In this document: positions 27,784-36,905 of the stretch, in pieces | Layout of the letters: each line of letters opens with the position of its first letter | How positions within the stretch are numbered: the first letter of the stretch is position 1 | Assembly: GCA_030528715.1 (NCBI GenBank) | Contig: JAUMYJ010000003.1 | Location: 62,001-126,000, forward strand | Direction: 5' to 3' | DNA length: 64,000 nucleotides | Origin: Bacteroidales bacterium | Lineage (GTDB): Bacteria > Bacteroidota > Bacteroidia > Bacteroidales > Bacteroidaceae | The notes under the pieces: generated by a model | Databases searched by the model: none | What the model was told of the DNA's origin: nothing | Seen by the model: the letters and a program-made list of their open reading frames with translations, nothing else | Program-made: the position numbers and the translations under genes

Positions 27784-29073
27784 ATGAACTTTGTAAAAGA
27801 ACTCGAATGGCGCGGCATGCTCCATCAGCATATTCCTGGCACGGAAGAACTCTTAGAGAAAGAGCAAGTGTCGGCTTATGTGGGTATTGACCCTACGGCC
27901 GATTCGCTACACATCGGTCACCTGTGTGGTGTGATGATGTTGCGCCATTTGCAGCGTGCAGGCCACAAGCCCATTGCACTTATTGGTGGTGCTACGGGTA
28001 TGATTGGCGACCCTTCGGGCAAAAGTGCTGAGCGTAATTTGCTAGACGAAGCTACGCTACGCCATAATCAAGAGGCTATTAAAGCACAGCTGGCTAAGTT
28101 TCTAGATTTTGATTCGGGTGCGCCAAATGCTGCTGAGCTTGTAAACAACTACGACTGGATGCGCGAGTTCTCATTTCTTGATTTTGCGCGCGAGATAGGC
28201 AAGCATATCACCGTAAACTATATGATGGCCAAAGATAGCGTGAAAAAACGTCTCTCGGGCGAAGCACGTGATGGTTTGTCGTTTACAGAGTTTACCTACC
28301 AGCTACTCCAAGGTTATGACTACCTACATCTCTATCAAACTAAGGGCTGTAAGCTCCAAATGGGAGGGTCTGACCAATGGGGAAATATTACGACAGGCAC
28401 AGAGCTCATACGTCGCAAGGCTGGTGGCGAGGCTTTCGCGCTCACGTGTCCACTCATCACCAAGGCCGATGGCGTGAAGTTTGGCAAGACCGAGAGTGGT
28501 AATGTATGGCTCGACCGCCGTTATACCTCGCCCTATAAATTCTACCAATTTTGGCTTAATGTGGGCGACGATGAGGCCGAACGCTATATCAAAATTTTCA
28601 CTTCGCTTACGCAAGAAGAGATAGCTGCGCTTGTAGTACAGCATGCTGAAAACCCCTCAGCGCGTGTCCTTCAAAAGCGTTTGGGTGAGGAGGTTACGTG
28701 TATGGTACATAGCCGTGCCGACTACGAAGCCGCTCTCGAAGCGTCAAACATACTCTTCGGTAAAGCTACCAAAGAAAGCCTCTTGAAACTCGATGAAGAG
28801 ACCTTCCTTAGCGTTTTTGAAGGTGTGCCCACCTTTGAAGTGTCACGTGAGTCAGCTCTTGGTGCACAGGCCGTAGATGTCTTTGCAGAGCAGGCCAAAT
28901 GCTTTAACTCGAAAGGTGAAATGCGCAAACTTGTGCAAGGTGGTGGCGTAAGCCTCAACAAAGAAAAACTCGAAGCTGCCGATCGCCTCATTACCGAAGC
29001 CGACTTGATCGACAATAAATACCTCCTCGTGCAGCGCGGTAAGAAAAACTATTACCTCGTTGTTGTGAAGTAA
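27784..29073 (+). CDS. tyrS: Tyrosyl-tRNA synthetase
   Basis: The 429-residue class I synthetase has the HIGH motif in [13 protein letters not shown] and the KMSKS counterpart [12 protein letters not shown] near residue 238. [11 protein letters not shown] and the tyrosine-binding [11 protein letters not shown] and [10 protein letters not shown] segments are present. The C-terminal S4 RNA-binding domain starts near residue 365 ([13 protein letters not shown]). It charges tRNA-Tyr in the cytoplasm. It is a monocistronic gene with a nearby promoter and an intrinsic terminator; no T-box or leader peptide was seen. Confidence 0.97.
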   Translation: MNFVKELEWRGMLHQHIPGTEELLEKEQVSAYVGIDPTADSLHIGHLCGVMMLRHLQRAGHKPIALIGGATGMIGDPSGKSAERNLLDEATLRHNQEAIKAQLAKFLDFDSGAPNAAELVNNYDWMREFSFLDFAREIGKHITVNYMMAKDSVKKRLSGEARDGLSFTEFTYQLLQGYDYLHLYQTKGCKLQMGGSDQWGNITTGTELIRRKAGGEAFALTCPLITKADGVKFGKTESGNVWLDRRYTSPYKFYQFWLNVGDDEAERYIKIFTSLTQEEIAALVVQHAENPSARVLQKRLGEEVTCMVHSRADYEAALEASNILFGKATKESLLKLDEETFLSVFEGVPTFEVSRESALGAQAVDVFAEQAKCFNSKGEMRKLVQGGGVSLNKEKLEAADRLITEADLIDNKYLLVQRGKKNYYLVVVK

Positions 29074-29096
29074 TTGTGCCCACTCTCATTTAATAT

Positions 29097-29134
29097 ATGC
29101 CTCGCCTACGAAAAACGTGTGCGAGGCATTTTTT
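29097..29134 (+). terminator. Intrinsic terminator of tyrS
   Basis: atgcctcgc (29097-29105) pairs with gcgaggcat (29121-29129), followed by a T run. Confidence 0.85.
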
Positions 29135-29384
29135 GTCCCTCAATGGTGCGTATATATAAAAGACTATATTTGTAGTATCCCATGCAGTCGTCCTTGTCAA
29201 TTACACCTACCTGTATGGTCTCTCTGCCATTGCCTTATTTTATCATATCTAGGCATGAAATGGCACCTTATCTCAGTGACGATTTACCCTCTATTGCCAT
29301 TTCACCCTTACATTACCAAAGCAGCTAGCGAATACTATTGAGACGTGCTAAAAACTTCATAGCAGCATATTAAACACTTGTACT

Positions 29385-29471
29385 GCAACCCTCAAAACGT
29401 CTTCGCCTATCGAGCGTGCCCTTTTTAGATATAGGGACGTACCCGATAGGCGAAGACGTTTTGAGGGTTGC
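29385..29471. repeat. 28-bp perfect inverted repeat (large hairpin) at the 3' end of alaS
   Basis: The arm at 29385-29412 is the exact reverse complement of 29444-29471, with a 31-nt centre that itself can partly fold (gtgccct with agggac). It lies 13 bp beyond the alaS stop and about 250 bp beyond the tyrS terminator. It may be a strong bidirectional terminator or a relic of a small mobile repeat; no target-site duplication was evident. The stretch 29135-29384 before it holds no gene that I can support. Confidence 0.6.
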
Positions 29472-29483
29472 TATGTGGTGGAT

Positions 29484-32105
29484 TTACAAGCCTGTTAACT
29501 GCACGAGTGCATCAAGTGCGGCGTTGAGGCCATCGGGGTTTTTACCGCCTGCTGTGGCAAAATGTGGCGCACCGCCACCGCCGCCCTGAATGTGTTTGGC
29601 AGCTTCACGCACGAGGTTGCCTGCATGGAGGCCACGTGTAGCTACGAGTGGCTTGTCTATCATGGCAGTAAGTAGTGGTTTGCCCTCGGCCACACTGCCA
29701 ATGAATACCACAGCACCATCGCCTAGCTTGGCACTCACGCGGAAAGCTAAGTCTTTGGCCATGTCGGGTGTGATGTTGAGGTGGGTGCGTATGAGCTTGA
29801 TGTCGCCAAAGGTTTGAGCCGTTTTAACCAATGTGTCTACGAGTGAAGCTACGCGCTCTTTCATAAATCCTGCCACTTCATTACGTAGGTTGTCGTTTTC
29901 GGTAAGCATTTTTTCAATCGCTGTACGCAACTCTTTGCTATTGCCTAGGAGCTCACGCAGGTCGGCCAGTGAGTCCTGCATGTTGTAGTAGAGCTCCTCG
30001 GCTGCTTCGCCTGTCACAGCTTCGATGCGTCGTACACCAGCCGCTACACTGCTCTCGCTTACGATATGGAAGCTACCGATACGACCCGTACTCTTGACGT
30101 GTGTGCCACCACAAAACTCAATGCTGTCACCGAACTGTACCACACGTACGCGGTCGCCATATTTCTCGCCAAAGAGTGCAATCGCACCCATTTGCTTGGC
30201 TTCTTCGATAGGTACATCGCGGTGGTCTTGGAAAGGTATGTCTTGACGAATGCGACCATTAACGATGCGCTCAATTTGGCGCAGCTCTTCTTTCGTTACT
30301 TTTTGGAAGTGAGAAAGGTCAAAGCGCAAGTATTGTGCTGTAACGAGTGAGCCTTTTTGCTCTACGTGGTCGCCTAGTACCTCGCGTAAGGCTTGGTCAA
30401 GGAGGTGTGTGGCGGTATGATTGGCCTCGGTGGCATGGCGCAGGTCGGTGTCTACACAAGCCATAAACTCTGCTGAGGGATCGGTGGGAAGCTGAGCCAC
30501 GTAGTGTACGTTGAGGTTGTTTTCTGTCTTGGTGTCTAGAATGTCAATCGTTTCACCCTCACGTACAAGCACACCACGATCGCCGATTTGTCCGCCTTTC
30601 TCAGCGTAGAATGGTGTTTGGTCTAGTACGATTTCAAAGAAGGTATTTTTCTTTTGCGTGATTTGGCGGTAGCGTGTGATATGACAGGTTGTTTCGGTCA
30701 AGTCCCAGCCTACAAATTGCGACTCCTCGTCGCGTAAGATGACCCAGTCGCCCGTTTCTTGCGCGGCAGCACCGCGTGCACGCTCTTTTTGCTTTTGCAT
30801 TTCAGCATCAAAGGCTGCTACGTCTACCATCATGCCTTGCTCGGTGCAGATGAGCTGTGTGAGATCTAGCGGGAAGCCAAAGGTGTCGAAGAGTGTAAAA
30901 GCCTCTTCGCCTGCGATGGTGTTTTGTCCAGCAGCGCGGGTTTTGTCTATTACGCCTTCGAGGCGGTGTATGCCTGTGGCTAGTGTGCGCAGGAAGCTCT
31001 CTTCCTCTTCTTGCATCACGCGTGTGATGAGCTGTTGCTGTGCTGGCAGCTCGGGATAGGCTGCACCCATTTGTGCCACGAGAGTAGGCACGAGGGTATA
31101 CATGAAAGCTGCTTTGCGACCTAAGAAGGTGTAGCCGTAGCGCACAGCACGGCGCAAGATGCGGCGTATGACGTAGCCAGCCTTTGCGTTTGATGGCAGC
31201 TGGCCATCGGCTATACTAAATGCGATGGTACGTAGATGGTCGGCAATGACGCGCATGGCTACATCGGCCTTGGGGTCGCTACCATAGGCTATGCCCGAGA
31301 GTTCAGCTATCTTTTGTATGATGCCTTGAAAAACGTCAGTATCGTAGTTAGACGTTTTGCCCTGCATGACCATACAGAGACGCTCAAACCCCATGCCCGT
31401 ATCAATCACTTTCGCTGGTAGACCTTCGAGTGAGCCATCGGCTTTGCGGTTGTATTGCATGAATACGAGGTTCCAAATCTCGATAACCTGTGGGTGGTCT
31501 TTATTGACGAGTGAGGCACCAGGGGTAGCTGCTTTTTCTTCGGCAGTGCGGAGGTCTACGTGGATTTCTGAGCAGGGTCCGCAAGGGCCTGTATCGCCCA
31601 TCTCCCAAAAGTTGTCTTTCTTGTTGCCGTTGATGATGTGGCTTTCGGGGAAGTAGGCTGCCCAGTAGCTGGCAGCCTCGTCGTCGCGAGCAAGGCCTTC
31701 ATCAGCTGAGCCTTCAAACACACTCACGTAGAGATCGGCAGGGTTAAGTTTTAGCTCGCCTACCAAAAACTCGTAAGCCCAGTCAATGGCTTCTTTCTTA
31801 AAATAATCGCCAAAACTCCAATTGCCTAGCATTTCAAACATTGTGTGGTGATAGGTGTCGTGACCTACCTCTTCGAGGTCGTTGTGCTTACCACTCACAC
31901 GCAGACACTTTTGAGAATCGGTGATACGGCGTGCTTTGGGCTCGCGATGTCCGAGAATGATATCTTTGAACTGGTTCATGCCAGCGTTGGTAAACATCAG
32001 TGTGGGGTCATCTTTGATTACCATCGGGGCAGAGGGTACGATGAGATGCTCCTTGCGCTCAAAAAAGCTTACAAAGGCTTCGCGTATTTCGTTGGCTGTC
32101 ATCAT
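29484..32105 (-). CDS. alaS: Alanyl-tRNA synthetase
   Basis: The 873-residue class II synthetase starts [20 protein letters not shown] and has motif 1 ([13 protein letters not shown]), [14 protein letters not shown] and motif 3 in the aminoacylation core. The editing domain carries [16 protein letters not shown] and [10 protein letters not shown] (zinc ligands), and the C-terminal DHHA1 domain ends with [14 protein letters not shown]. It charges tRNA-Ala and clears mischarged Ser and Gly. ATG 32102 is an equivalent start. A -7 element lies 50 bp upstream, back to back with the purD promoter. Confidence 0.97.
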   Translation of the reverse strand: MMTANEIREAFVSFFERKEHLIVPSAPMVIKDDPTLMFTNAGMNQFKDIILGHREPKARRITDSQKCLRVSGKHNDLEEVGHDTYHHTMFEMLGNWSFGDYFKKEAIDWAYEFLVGELKLNPADLYVSVFEGSADEGLARDDEAASYWAAYFPESHIINGNKKDNFWEMGDTGPCGPCSEIHVDLRTAEEKAATPGASLVNKDHPQVIEIWNLVFMQYNRKADGSLEGLPAKVIDTGMGFERLCMVMQGKTSNYDTDVFQGIIQKIAELSGIAYGSDPKADVAMRVIADHLRTIAFSIADGQLPSNAKAGYVIRRILRRAVRYGYTFLGRKAAFMYTLVPTLVAQMGAAYPELPAQQQLITRVMQEEEESFLRTLATGIHRLEGVIDKTRAAGQNTIAGEEAFTLFDTFGFPLDLTQLICTEQGMMVDVAAFDAEMQKQKERARGAAAQETGDWVILRDEESQFVGWDLTETTCHITRYRQITQKKNTFFEIVLDQTPFYAEKGGQIGDRGVLVREGETIDILDTKTENNLNVHYVAQLPTDPSAEFMACVDTDLRHATEANHTATHLLDQALREVLGDHVEQKGSLVTAQYLRFDLSHFQKVTKEELRQIERIVNGRIRQDIPFQDHRDVPIEEAKQMGAIALFGEKYGDRVRVVQFGDSIEFCGGTHVKSTGRIGSFHIVSESSVAAGVRRIEAVTGEAAEELYYNMQDSLADLRELLGNSKELRTAIEKMLTENDNLRNEVAGFMKERVASLVDTLVKTAQTFGDIKLIRTHLNITPDMAKDLAFRVSAKLGDGAVVFIGSVAEGKPLLTAMIDKPLVATRGLHAGNLVREAAKHIQGGGGGAPHFATAGGKNPDGLNAALDALVQLTGL

Positions 32106-32154
32106 GCGGATGTATCGTCTTGAAGTTAGCGTTAATACATATTATAATTAGGTG

Positions 32155-32162
32155 CAAAGATA
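32155..32162 (-). promoter_or_regulatory. -7 promoter element (TATCTTTG) for alaS
   Basis: The minus strand reads TATCTTTG 50 bp before the alaS start. Confidence 0.7.
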
Positions 32163-32251
32163 CAATAAATTAGTGATATAACATGTGTTCAATGCGCTCA
32201 AATCGTTTTTTGTGCTAGGGAGTGGCCTTTGGCTATGTGCAAGGGTTTTTG

Positions 32252-32259
32252 TATCTTTG
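32252..32259 (+). promoter_or_regulatory. -7 promoter element (TATCTTTG) for purD
   Basis: TATCTTTG lies 52 bp before the ATG at 32311 and inside the longer open frame that begins at 32185, excluding the upstream start. Confidence 0.7.
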
Positions 32260-32310
32260 CATTATTCGTATATACATCATATCTACTCACACCCTATCAC
32301 GCAATACGTT

Positions 32311-33582
32311 ATGAATATTTTACTCTTGGGTAGTGGCGGCCGCGAGCATGCCTTGGCTTGGAAATTGGCGCAAAGCCCCCGTTTGAAACACCTCTATATA
32401 GCTCCTGGCAATGCTGGTACGCAAGGCGTGGGCGAGAATGTGCCTATCTCGGCGACTGACTTTGATGCACTCCGCACCTTTGTGATAGATAAGGGAATAG
32501 ATATGGTCGTCGTAGGCCCAGAAGACCCTTTGGTAAAAGGTGTTTACGACTATTTTAAGGCCGATGCTGCGCTAGCTAATATTCCCGTGATAGGCCCTTC
32601 GAAGGCTGGTGCTGAGCTCGAAGGGAGTAAAGATTTTGCTAAGGCGTTTATGTCGCGCCATGGCATACCTACGGCTGCCTATGCTACGTTTGATGGCACA
32701 CAGGTAGAAGAGGGTTGCCGTTACCTCGAAACACTCACACCACCCTATGTGCTTAAAGCAGATGGCCTTTGTGCTGGCAAGGGGGTGCTGATACTCCCTA
32801 CGCTTGATGAGGCCAAGGCCGAGCTTCGCCATTTGCTAGATGGTGCTTTTGGTCAAGCATCGGCACGTGTGGTGATAGAGGAGTTTATGAGCGGTATAGA
32901 GTGCTCGGTATTTGTGCTGACCGATGGTAAACATTATAAAATACTGCCCGAGGCCAAAGATTATAAGCGCATTGGCGAGGGCGATACAGGTCTCAATACG
33001 GGAGGTATGGGTAGTATCTCGCCCGTACCATTTGCTACGCCAGAGTGGTTGCAGTGCGTAGACGAGCGTATTGTACGTCCCACGGTTGAAGGCTTGGCCA
33101 AGGAGGGTATTGACTACAAGGGCTTTATCTTCTTTGGCTTGATTAACGTAGCAGGTGAGCCCAAAGTGATAGAGTACAACTGCCGCATGGGCGACCCCGA
33201 AACAGAAACTGTAATGCTGCGTTTGAAAAGCGATTTGCTAGACCTTTTGGAGGGAGTGGCTCAAGGAAATTTGGACACGCGTGAGCTGGCGTTTGACGAG
33301 CGTGCTGCCGTATGTGTGATGCTTGTATCTGGTGGTTATCCACAAGACTATGCTAAGGGTTTTGCCATAACTGGCTTAGATGGTGTGAAAGATAGCATCG
33401 TGTTTCATGCAGGCACAGCGCACAATGCTGCGGGCGAGGTAGTGACAGCTGGTGGACGTGTGGTAGCCGTGAGTAGCTATGGTGCAACACGTGCTGAAGC
33501 TTTGGAGCGCTCAATGGCAAGTGCCGAAAGCATCTTCTTCGATAAGAAATACTACCGTACAGATATAGGTTTTGACCTCTAA
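32311..33582 (+). CDS. purD: Phosphoribosylamine-glycine ligase (GAR synthetase)
   Basis: The 423-residue ATP-grasp enzyme joins glycine to phosphoribosylamine in purine synthesis. It begins [19 protein letters not shown], the canonical PurD start, then [37 protein letters not shown] and the metal-binding [11 protein letters not shown] near residue 290. The start at 32311 agrees with the family and with the promoter position; the 42 residues encoded upstream in frame are an artefact. Four same-strand genes follow closely (membrane protein, YqaA-like, ZnuA-like, ZnuC-like), possibly an extended operon. Confidence 0.95.
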   Translation: MNILLLGSGGREHALAWKLAQSPRLKHLYIAPGNAGTQGVGENVPISATDFDALRTFVIDKGIDMVVVGPEDPLVKGVYDYFKADAALANIPVIGPSKAGAELEGSKDFAKAFMSRHGIPTAAYATFDGTQVEEGCRYLETLTPPYVLKADGLCAGKGVLILPTLDEAKAELRHLLDGAFGQASARVVIEEFMSGIECSVFVLTDGKHYKILPEAKDYKRIGEGDTGLNTGGMGSISPVPFATPEWLQCVDERIVRPTVEGLAKEGIDYKGFIFFGLINVAGEPKVIEYNCRMGDPETETVMLRLKSDLLDLLEGVAQGNLDTRELAFDERAAVCVMLVSGGYPQDYAKGFAITGLDGVKDSIVFHAGTAHNAAGEVVTAGGRVVAVSSYGATRAEALERSMASAESIFFDKKYYRTDIGFDL

Positions 33583-33605
33583 TCGCTCTCTTAACGACTG
33601 CTGCT

Positions 33606-34559
33606 ATGTATGCCAATACTTCGCTTCGCCAGCGTGTTGTGACGAGCTATACGGTACTCATCGTGGCCTTGGGGCTGACGGTGGGGCTGTGGCAGCTACC
33701 GTATTGGGTACAGCCCGACAGCTATTATACGCTGGGGGCTGTGTTGGTTGCAGCCTATGCTATGCTCTATCTCGTCAATCGCTATGGCTTGATACGTGTG
33801 CGAAGTCGCCTGACCACTACAGCAATGCTTGTGCTGCTGACGCTCGTGAGCGATACGACGCATTTTACGGCACATGCGTTTTTACCATTGTTGCTGATTT
33901 TAGTTTATGCTAGCCTATTGTCGGCTGGTAAAGATGGGCGGAGCGAAGTGGCGGTGTTTCATGCCTTTATGTGGCTAGGACTACTCGTGCTTATGGCTCC
34001 ATTAGCAGCAGTGTTGATACCTGCTGTTTATGTGAGTTTAGTAGTGAGCTTTCGCAGTTTGAGTGTACGTGCGTTTAGTGCTAGTTTGATAGGGCTGCTA
34101 GTGCCAGTGCTAGTAGTAGTGGCTGCGGTGACTTGGTGGCCTGTATGGGGTGTAGCTTATTGGCGTGTGGTATGGCTGCCCCTGCTTGGCTTACCGTGGC
34201 TAGATTATAGTGGCGTTGATGTATCCCATGTTGCTATATACACTTGTGTTTTGCTTACCACCCTGCCTGCCATGCTGCATGCTGTGATGGATACGGCTGA
34301 GCACAAACCACAGGTGCGTGCTGCTTTTGTTACTTTTGTCATCGTACAGATTGTATTGCTGGGCGCGGCAGCCGTATTGCCTAGTGCTTCGGCCGTATGG
34401 TGGCCGTTACTAGCTGTCAATAGCAGTCCGCTGCTAGCTCATCATTTGGTGTTGTCGCGACACCCATTGACGGACCTTTGGTTTTATATCGTGGTGCTTA
34501 TTGTCGCTGCGGCATTTTTCTTTGATCGCGTATGGACGAGTTTGTGGGCTTTTTTGTAG
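33606..34559 (+). CDS. Polytopic membrane protein of unknown function
   Basis: The 317-residue protein is hydrophobic throughout, with about ten predicted membrane spans (for example VLIVALGLTVGLWQL, LVVSFRSL preceded by AAVLIPAVYV, and a C-terminal YIVVLIVAAAFFF span). It resembles the Bacteroidetes-restricted DUF6427-type membrane proteins, but I could not confirm this by eye. It begins 24 bp after purD, and its last 28 bp overlap the following YqaA-like gene in another frame. This indicates translational coupling rather than a frameshift, because both proteins have complete, independent membrane topologies. Confidence 0.7.
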   Translation: MYANTSLRQRVVTSYTVLIVALGLTVGLWQLPYWVQPDSYYTLGAVLVAAYAMLYLVNRYGLIRVRSRLTTTAMLVLLTLVSDTTHFTAHAFLPLLLILVYASLLSAGKDGRSEVAVFHAFMWLGLLVLMAPLAAVLIPAVYVSLVVSFRSLSVRAFSASLIGLLVPVLVVVAAVTWWPVWGVAYWRVVWLPLLGLPWLDYSGVDVSHVAIYTCVLLTTLPAMLHAVMDTAEHKPQVRAAFVTFVIVQIVLLGAAAVLPSASAVWWPLLAVNSSPLLAHHLVLSRHPLTDLWFYIVVLIVAAAFFFDRVWTSLWAFL

Positions 34560-34984
34560 AGTATGGCCTTATAGGTATGTTTTTTTCGGCCGTATTGGCA
34601 GGGAGTATAGCGCCTTTTAGTAGTGAGCTGGTAATGGCTGGCTTACAAGCTGCAGGTGTAGCAGCTTGGCCACTTGTTATTGTGGCAACGCTAGGTAATA
34701 CGCTCGGAAGCCTATTTAATTATGGCTTAGGCTATTTGGGCAAAACAGCTTGGATTGCACGCCTATTTAAGGTGAGCGATGAGAAGATGGCACGTGCTAC
34801 CAGCTGGGTGCGTCGCTATGGTGTATGGGCTGGTTTTCTAGCGTGGATACCCTTTTTAGGGGAGAGTCTCACGCTGGCTATGGGGCTAGCGCGATGCCCC
34901 ATACCACTGACGACACTGACGATAACCATCGGTAAGTTTGTGCGCTATGCCGTCTTGATGTTTGCCGTAGATTTAGCCCTCTAA
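34532..34984 (+). CDS. YqaA/DedA-type membrane protein
   Basis: The 150-residue protein has the short DedA-like (SNARE-associated) layout of the YqaA group: an N-terminal span (YGLIGMFFSAVLAGSIAPF) with SSELVMAG, then GNTLGSLFNYGLGYLGK, the amphipathic helix WVRRYGVWAGFLAWIPFLGE and a last span near KFVRYAVLMFAVDLAL. DedA-family proteins move undecaprenyl phosphate or polar lipids across the inner membrane; what YqaA members carry is not established. The gene overlaps the previous one by 28 bp. Confidence 0.82.
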   Translation: MDEFVGFFVEYGLIGMFFSAVLAGSIAPFSSELVMAGLQAAGVAAWPLVIVATLGNTLGSLFNYGLGYLGKTAWIARLFKVSDEKMARATSWVRRYGVWAGFLAWIPFLGESLTLAMGLARCPIPLTTLTITIGKFVRYAVLMFAVDLAL

Positions 34985-35020
34985 AAGCCTAATACAAGAT
35001 TATCCCGTAATATAGAGACT

Positions 35021-35920
35021 ATGCATCAAAAACGTATATGCATTGTAGTACTAACGCTTGGCGTCTTAGCAATGCTGCTTGCAGGTTGTGGCGTGCGTAA
35101 GCCTATCGTATCTACTAAGCCAATACTCACCGTTAGCATTGAGCCATTGCGCTATTTTGTAGAGGCTATTGTGGGCGAACATTATGCTGTGGTGACACTA
35201 GTGCCACCTGGTAGTAGTCCGGAAACCTATGAACCTACACCCGATAAACTTGTGAGTATGCATGAGGCCAAGGCTTATATTCGGGTGGGTATGTTGCCTT
35301 TTGAGCAAACGTTTCTTAGGCGTATGGCCGAGGCTTTACCTCAATTGCCTACGCTCGATGCTGCTGAAGGAGTGGCCTATGTGGTAGACCATCACCATAC
35401 ACACCATCATGCTGGCCATGAACATGCGCATGCAGAGTATGACCTCCATGTATGGACTTCGCCAAGCAATGCGCGTATCATCGCTCAAAACATTGCACGC
35501 TTTGTACAGCAGCTTGACACGGCTCGTGCAGCCTACTATCAGCATAGACTTGATAGCCTTTTGACGCACATAGACGATGTAGATGCCCAAGTGCGCCAAC
35601 GTCTTAAAGGCGTAAAGCATCGCACCTTTGGCATCTATCATCCAGCACTGGCCTATTACGCCAAAGCTTATGGTCTACGTCAGCTAGCCGTAGAAGACGG
35701 TGGCCGTGAACCCTCTGTGGCTCGTATGGCAGAGTTGATAAATGCTTGCCAGCGCGATAGTGTGCGGGTAATCTTTGTACAGCGTGAATTTCCGTTAGGT
35801 AAAGTCACCACGCTCGCCAAGGAGATAGGTGCGCGTACTGAGGTGATTAACCCTTTGTCGGCAGCATGGGACGAAGAGATGCTGCGCATTGCTGGCTTTT
35901 TGCAACAAGATACACCATGA
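35021..35920 (+). CDS. znuA: Zinc/manganese ABC transporter substrate-binding lipoprotein (ZnuA-like)
   Basis: The 299-residue protein has a lipobox (AMLLAGC, Cys about residue 23), so it is membrane-anchored. The cluster A-I fold is marked by SIEPLRYFVEAIVGEHY, VPPGSSPETYEPTP, a histidine-rich loop (HHHTHHHAGHEHAHAEYDLH) and FGIYHPALAYYAKAYGL. The His-rich loop is typical of zinc-binding ZnuA rather than manganese-specific proteins. The stop overlaps the start of the ATPase gene (ATGA), so the two are co-translated. No permease gene follows. Confidence 0.88.
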   Translation: MHQKRICIVVLTLGVLAMLLAGCGVRKPIVSTKPILTVSIEPLRYFVEAIVGEHYAVVTLVPPGSSPETYEPTPDKLVSMHEAKAYIRVGMLPFEQTFLRRMAEALPQLPTLDAAEGVAYVVDHHHTHHHAGHEHAHAEYDLHVWTSPSNARIIAQNIARFVQQLDTARAAYYQHRLDSLLTHIDDVDAQVRQRLKGVKHRTFGIYHPALAYYAKAYGLRQLAVEDGGREPSVARMAELINACQRDSVRVIFVQREFPLGKVTTLAKEIGARTEVINPLSAAWDEEMLRIAGFLQQDTP

Positions 35921-36612
35921 CAACAATTGTTACGCCATACCTCGAAATACATGGTCTAGGCATGCGCTTTGAGCAGGCTTTGGCCTTAGAGAGCATAGAC
36001 CTTAGTATCGGTGCTGGCCAATTTATTTTACTTACAGGGCCTAATGGTGGCGGTAAAACAACTTTGGTGCGGCTACTTTTAGGCTTGTTGCAGCCTACGC
36101 AGGGGCGCATTGAGCGCATGCCACGGTTGCTGATGGGTTATTTGCCACAATACCAGCGTATGGATAGGCAATTTCCCATTTCGGTAGAAGAAGTGGTACA
36201 GTCGGGTTTACTCTCTCGTACGGGACTATTAGGCCGTCTCTCGGCCGAGCAGCGTGAACATGTGCGAGCAGTGCTTCATGAGCTGGCTTTGGCTGAACTC
36301 AAAGATCGCCCTATAAGCGCGCTCAGTGGTGGGCAGTTGCAGCGTGTGCTTTTTGCGCGTGCTGTGGTAGCGCGTCCGCATGTGCTGTTTTTAGACGAGC
36401 CGGATACGTATCTGGACCATACGTTTCAAACACAGCTTACGCATTTGCTAGAACACTATGCTAAGCGTTGCACGATTGTTTTGGTAACACACAACCCTCA
36501 TGGGATAGAGCGTTTGGCTACGGATATTTATCGTGTTGACACTCAGCTTTATGGTGTAGATCGTATAGACCTCTGTCGCCATCATTCTGGCCATGTGGAG
36601 GGGCGATGCTAG
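35917..36612 (+). CDS. znuC: Metal ABC transporter ATP-binding protein (ZnuC-like)
   Basis: The 231-residue ATPase begins MTTIVTPYLEIHGLGMRF at 35917, with the ATGA overlap to znuA; the longer frame from 35866 is rejected because it would run deep into znuA. Walker A is GPNGGGKTT, the Q loop YLPQYQRMDRQFP, the signature LSGGQLQRVLFARA, Walker B VLFLDEPDTYLD, and the switch histidine lies in LVTHNP. It would energise zinc or manganese uptake, but the ZnuB-type membrane permease is missing downstream, where an unrelated secreted-protein gene begins. The permease must be encoded elsewhere if the transporter works. Confidence 0.88.
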   Translation: MTTIVTPYLEIHGLGMRFEQALALESIDLSIGAGQFILLTGPNGGGKTTLVRLLLGLLQPTQGRIERMPRLLMGYLPQYQRMDRQFPISVEEVVQSGLLSRTGLLGRLSAEQREHVRAVLHELALAELKDRPISALSGGQLQRVLFARAVVARPHVLFLDEPDTYLDHTFQTQLTHLLEHYAKRCTIVLVTHNPHGIERLATDIYRVDTQLYGVDRIDLCRHHSGHVEGRC

Positions 36613-36691
36613 CGTGAGAGTTTGAGAGCTGGTGATGGATAATGATAATATTAGGGTGCTACACACGTAGATGATACGTGTGTAGTGCCTT

Positions 36692-36755
36692 TTGATGTAA
36701 TGGGGAAATCCCCGGCATGACTCGGAAACTTCCTAAATGTGTTGTTAGGTGGCCT
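36692..36755. repeat. 21-bp-period palindromic array G (short)
   Basis: Two clear sites, TGGGGaaatCCCCG and TCGGAaactTCCTA, have their 4-nt centres at 36706 and 36727, with a weaker third (TGTTAggtgGCCTT) at 36748; the steps are exactly 21 bp. It lies about 45 bp before the promoter of the large secreted protein. Confidence 0.45.
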
Positions 36756-36796
36756 TGTGTATGGGTGATAAGTGTTGTTTGCGTTGTTTTTTTTGT

Positions 36797-36804
36797 TAAC
36801 TTTG
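36797..36804 (+). promoter_or_regulatory. -7 promoter element (TAACTTTG)
   Basis: TAACTTTG lies 101 bp before the ATG at 36906. Confidence 0.65.
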
Positions 36805-36905
36805 CATAGCCTGCGCTATATGTATAGGTATATCTTCTCAAAGTGCTCAAAGTAAAGGTACTTTTAGATAATTCAGAGTTTTTGGTATTTTAAGATAGAG
36901 TGTTT

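Noticed and set aside
29221..29310. Possible further 21-bp array (repeated TGCCATT words before alaS)
   Set aside because: The words do not keep a constant 21-bp phase or the 5-4-5 palindrome, so it does not meet the pattern of arrays A-G.
34532..34559. Frameshift or fusion between the membrane protein and the YqaA-like gene
   Set aside because: Both proteins are complete with proper topology; the 28-bp overlap fits normal translational coupling.
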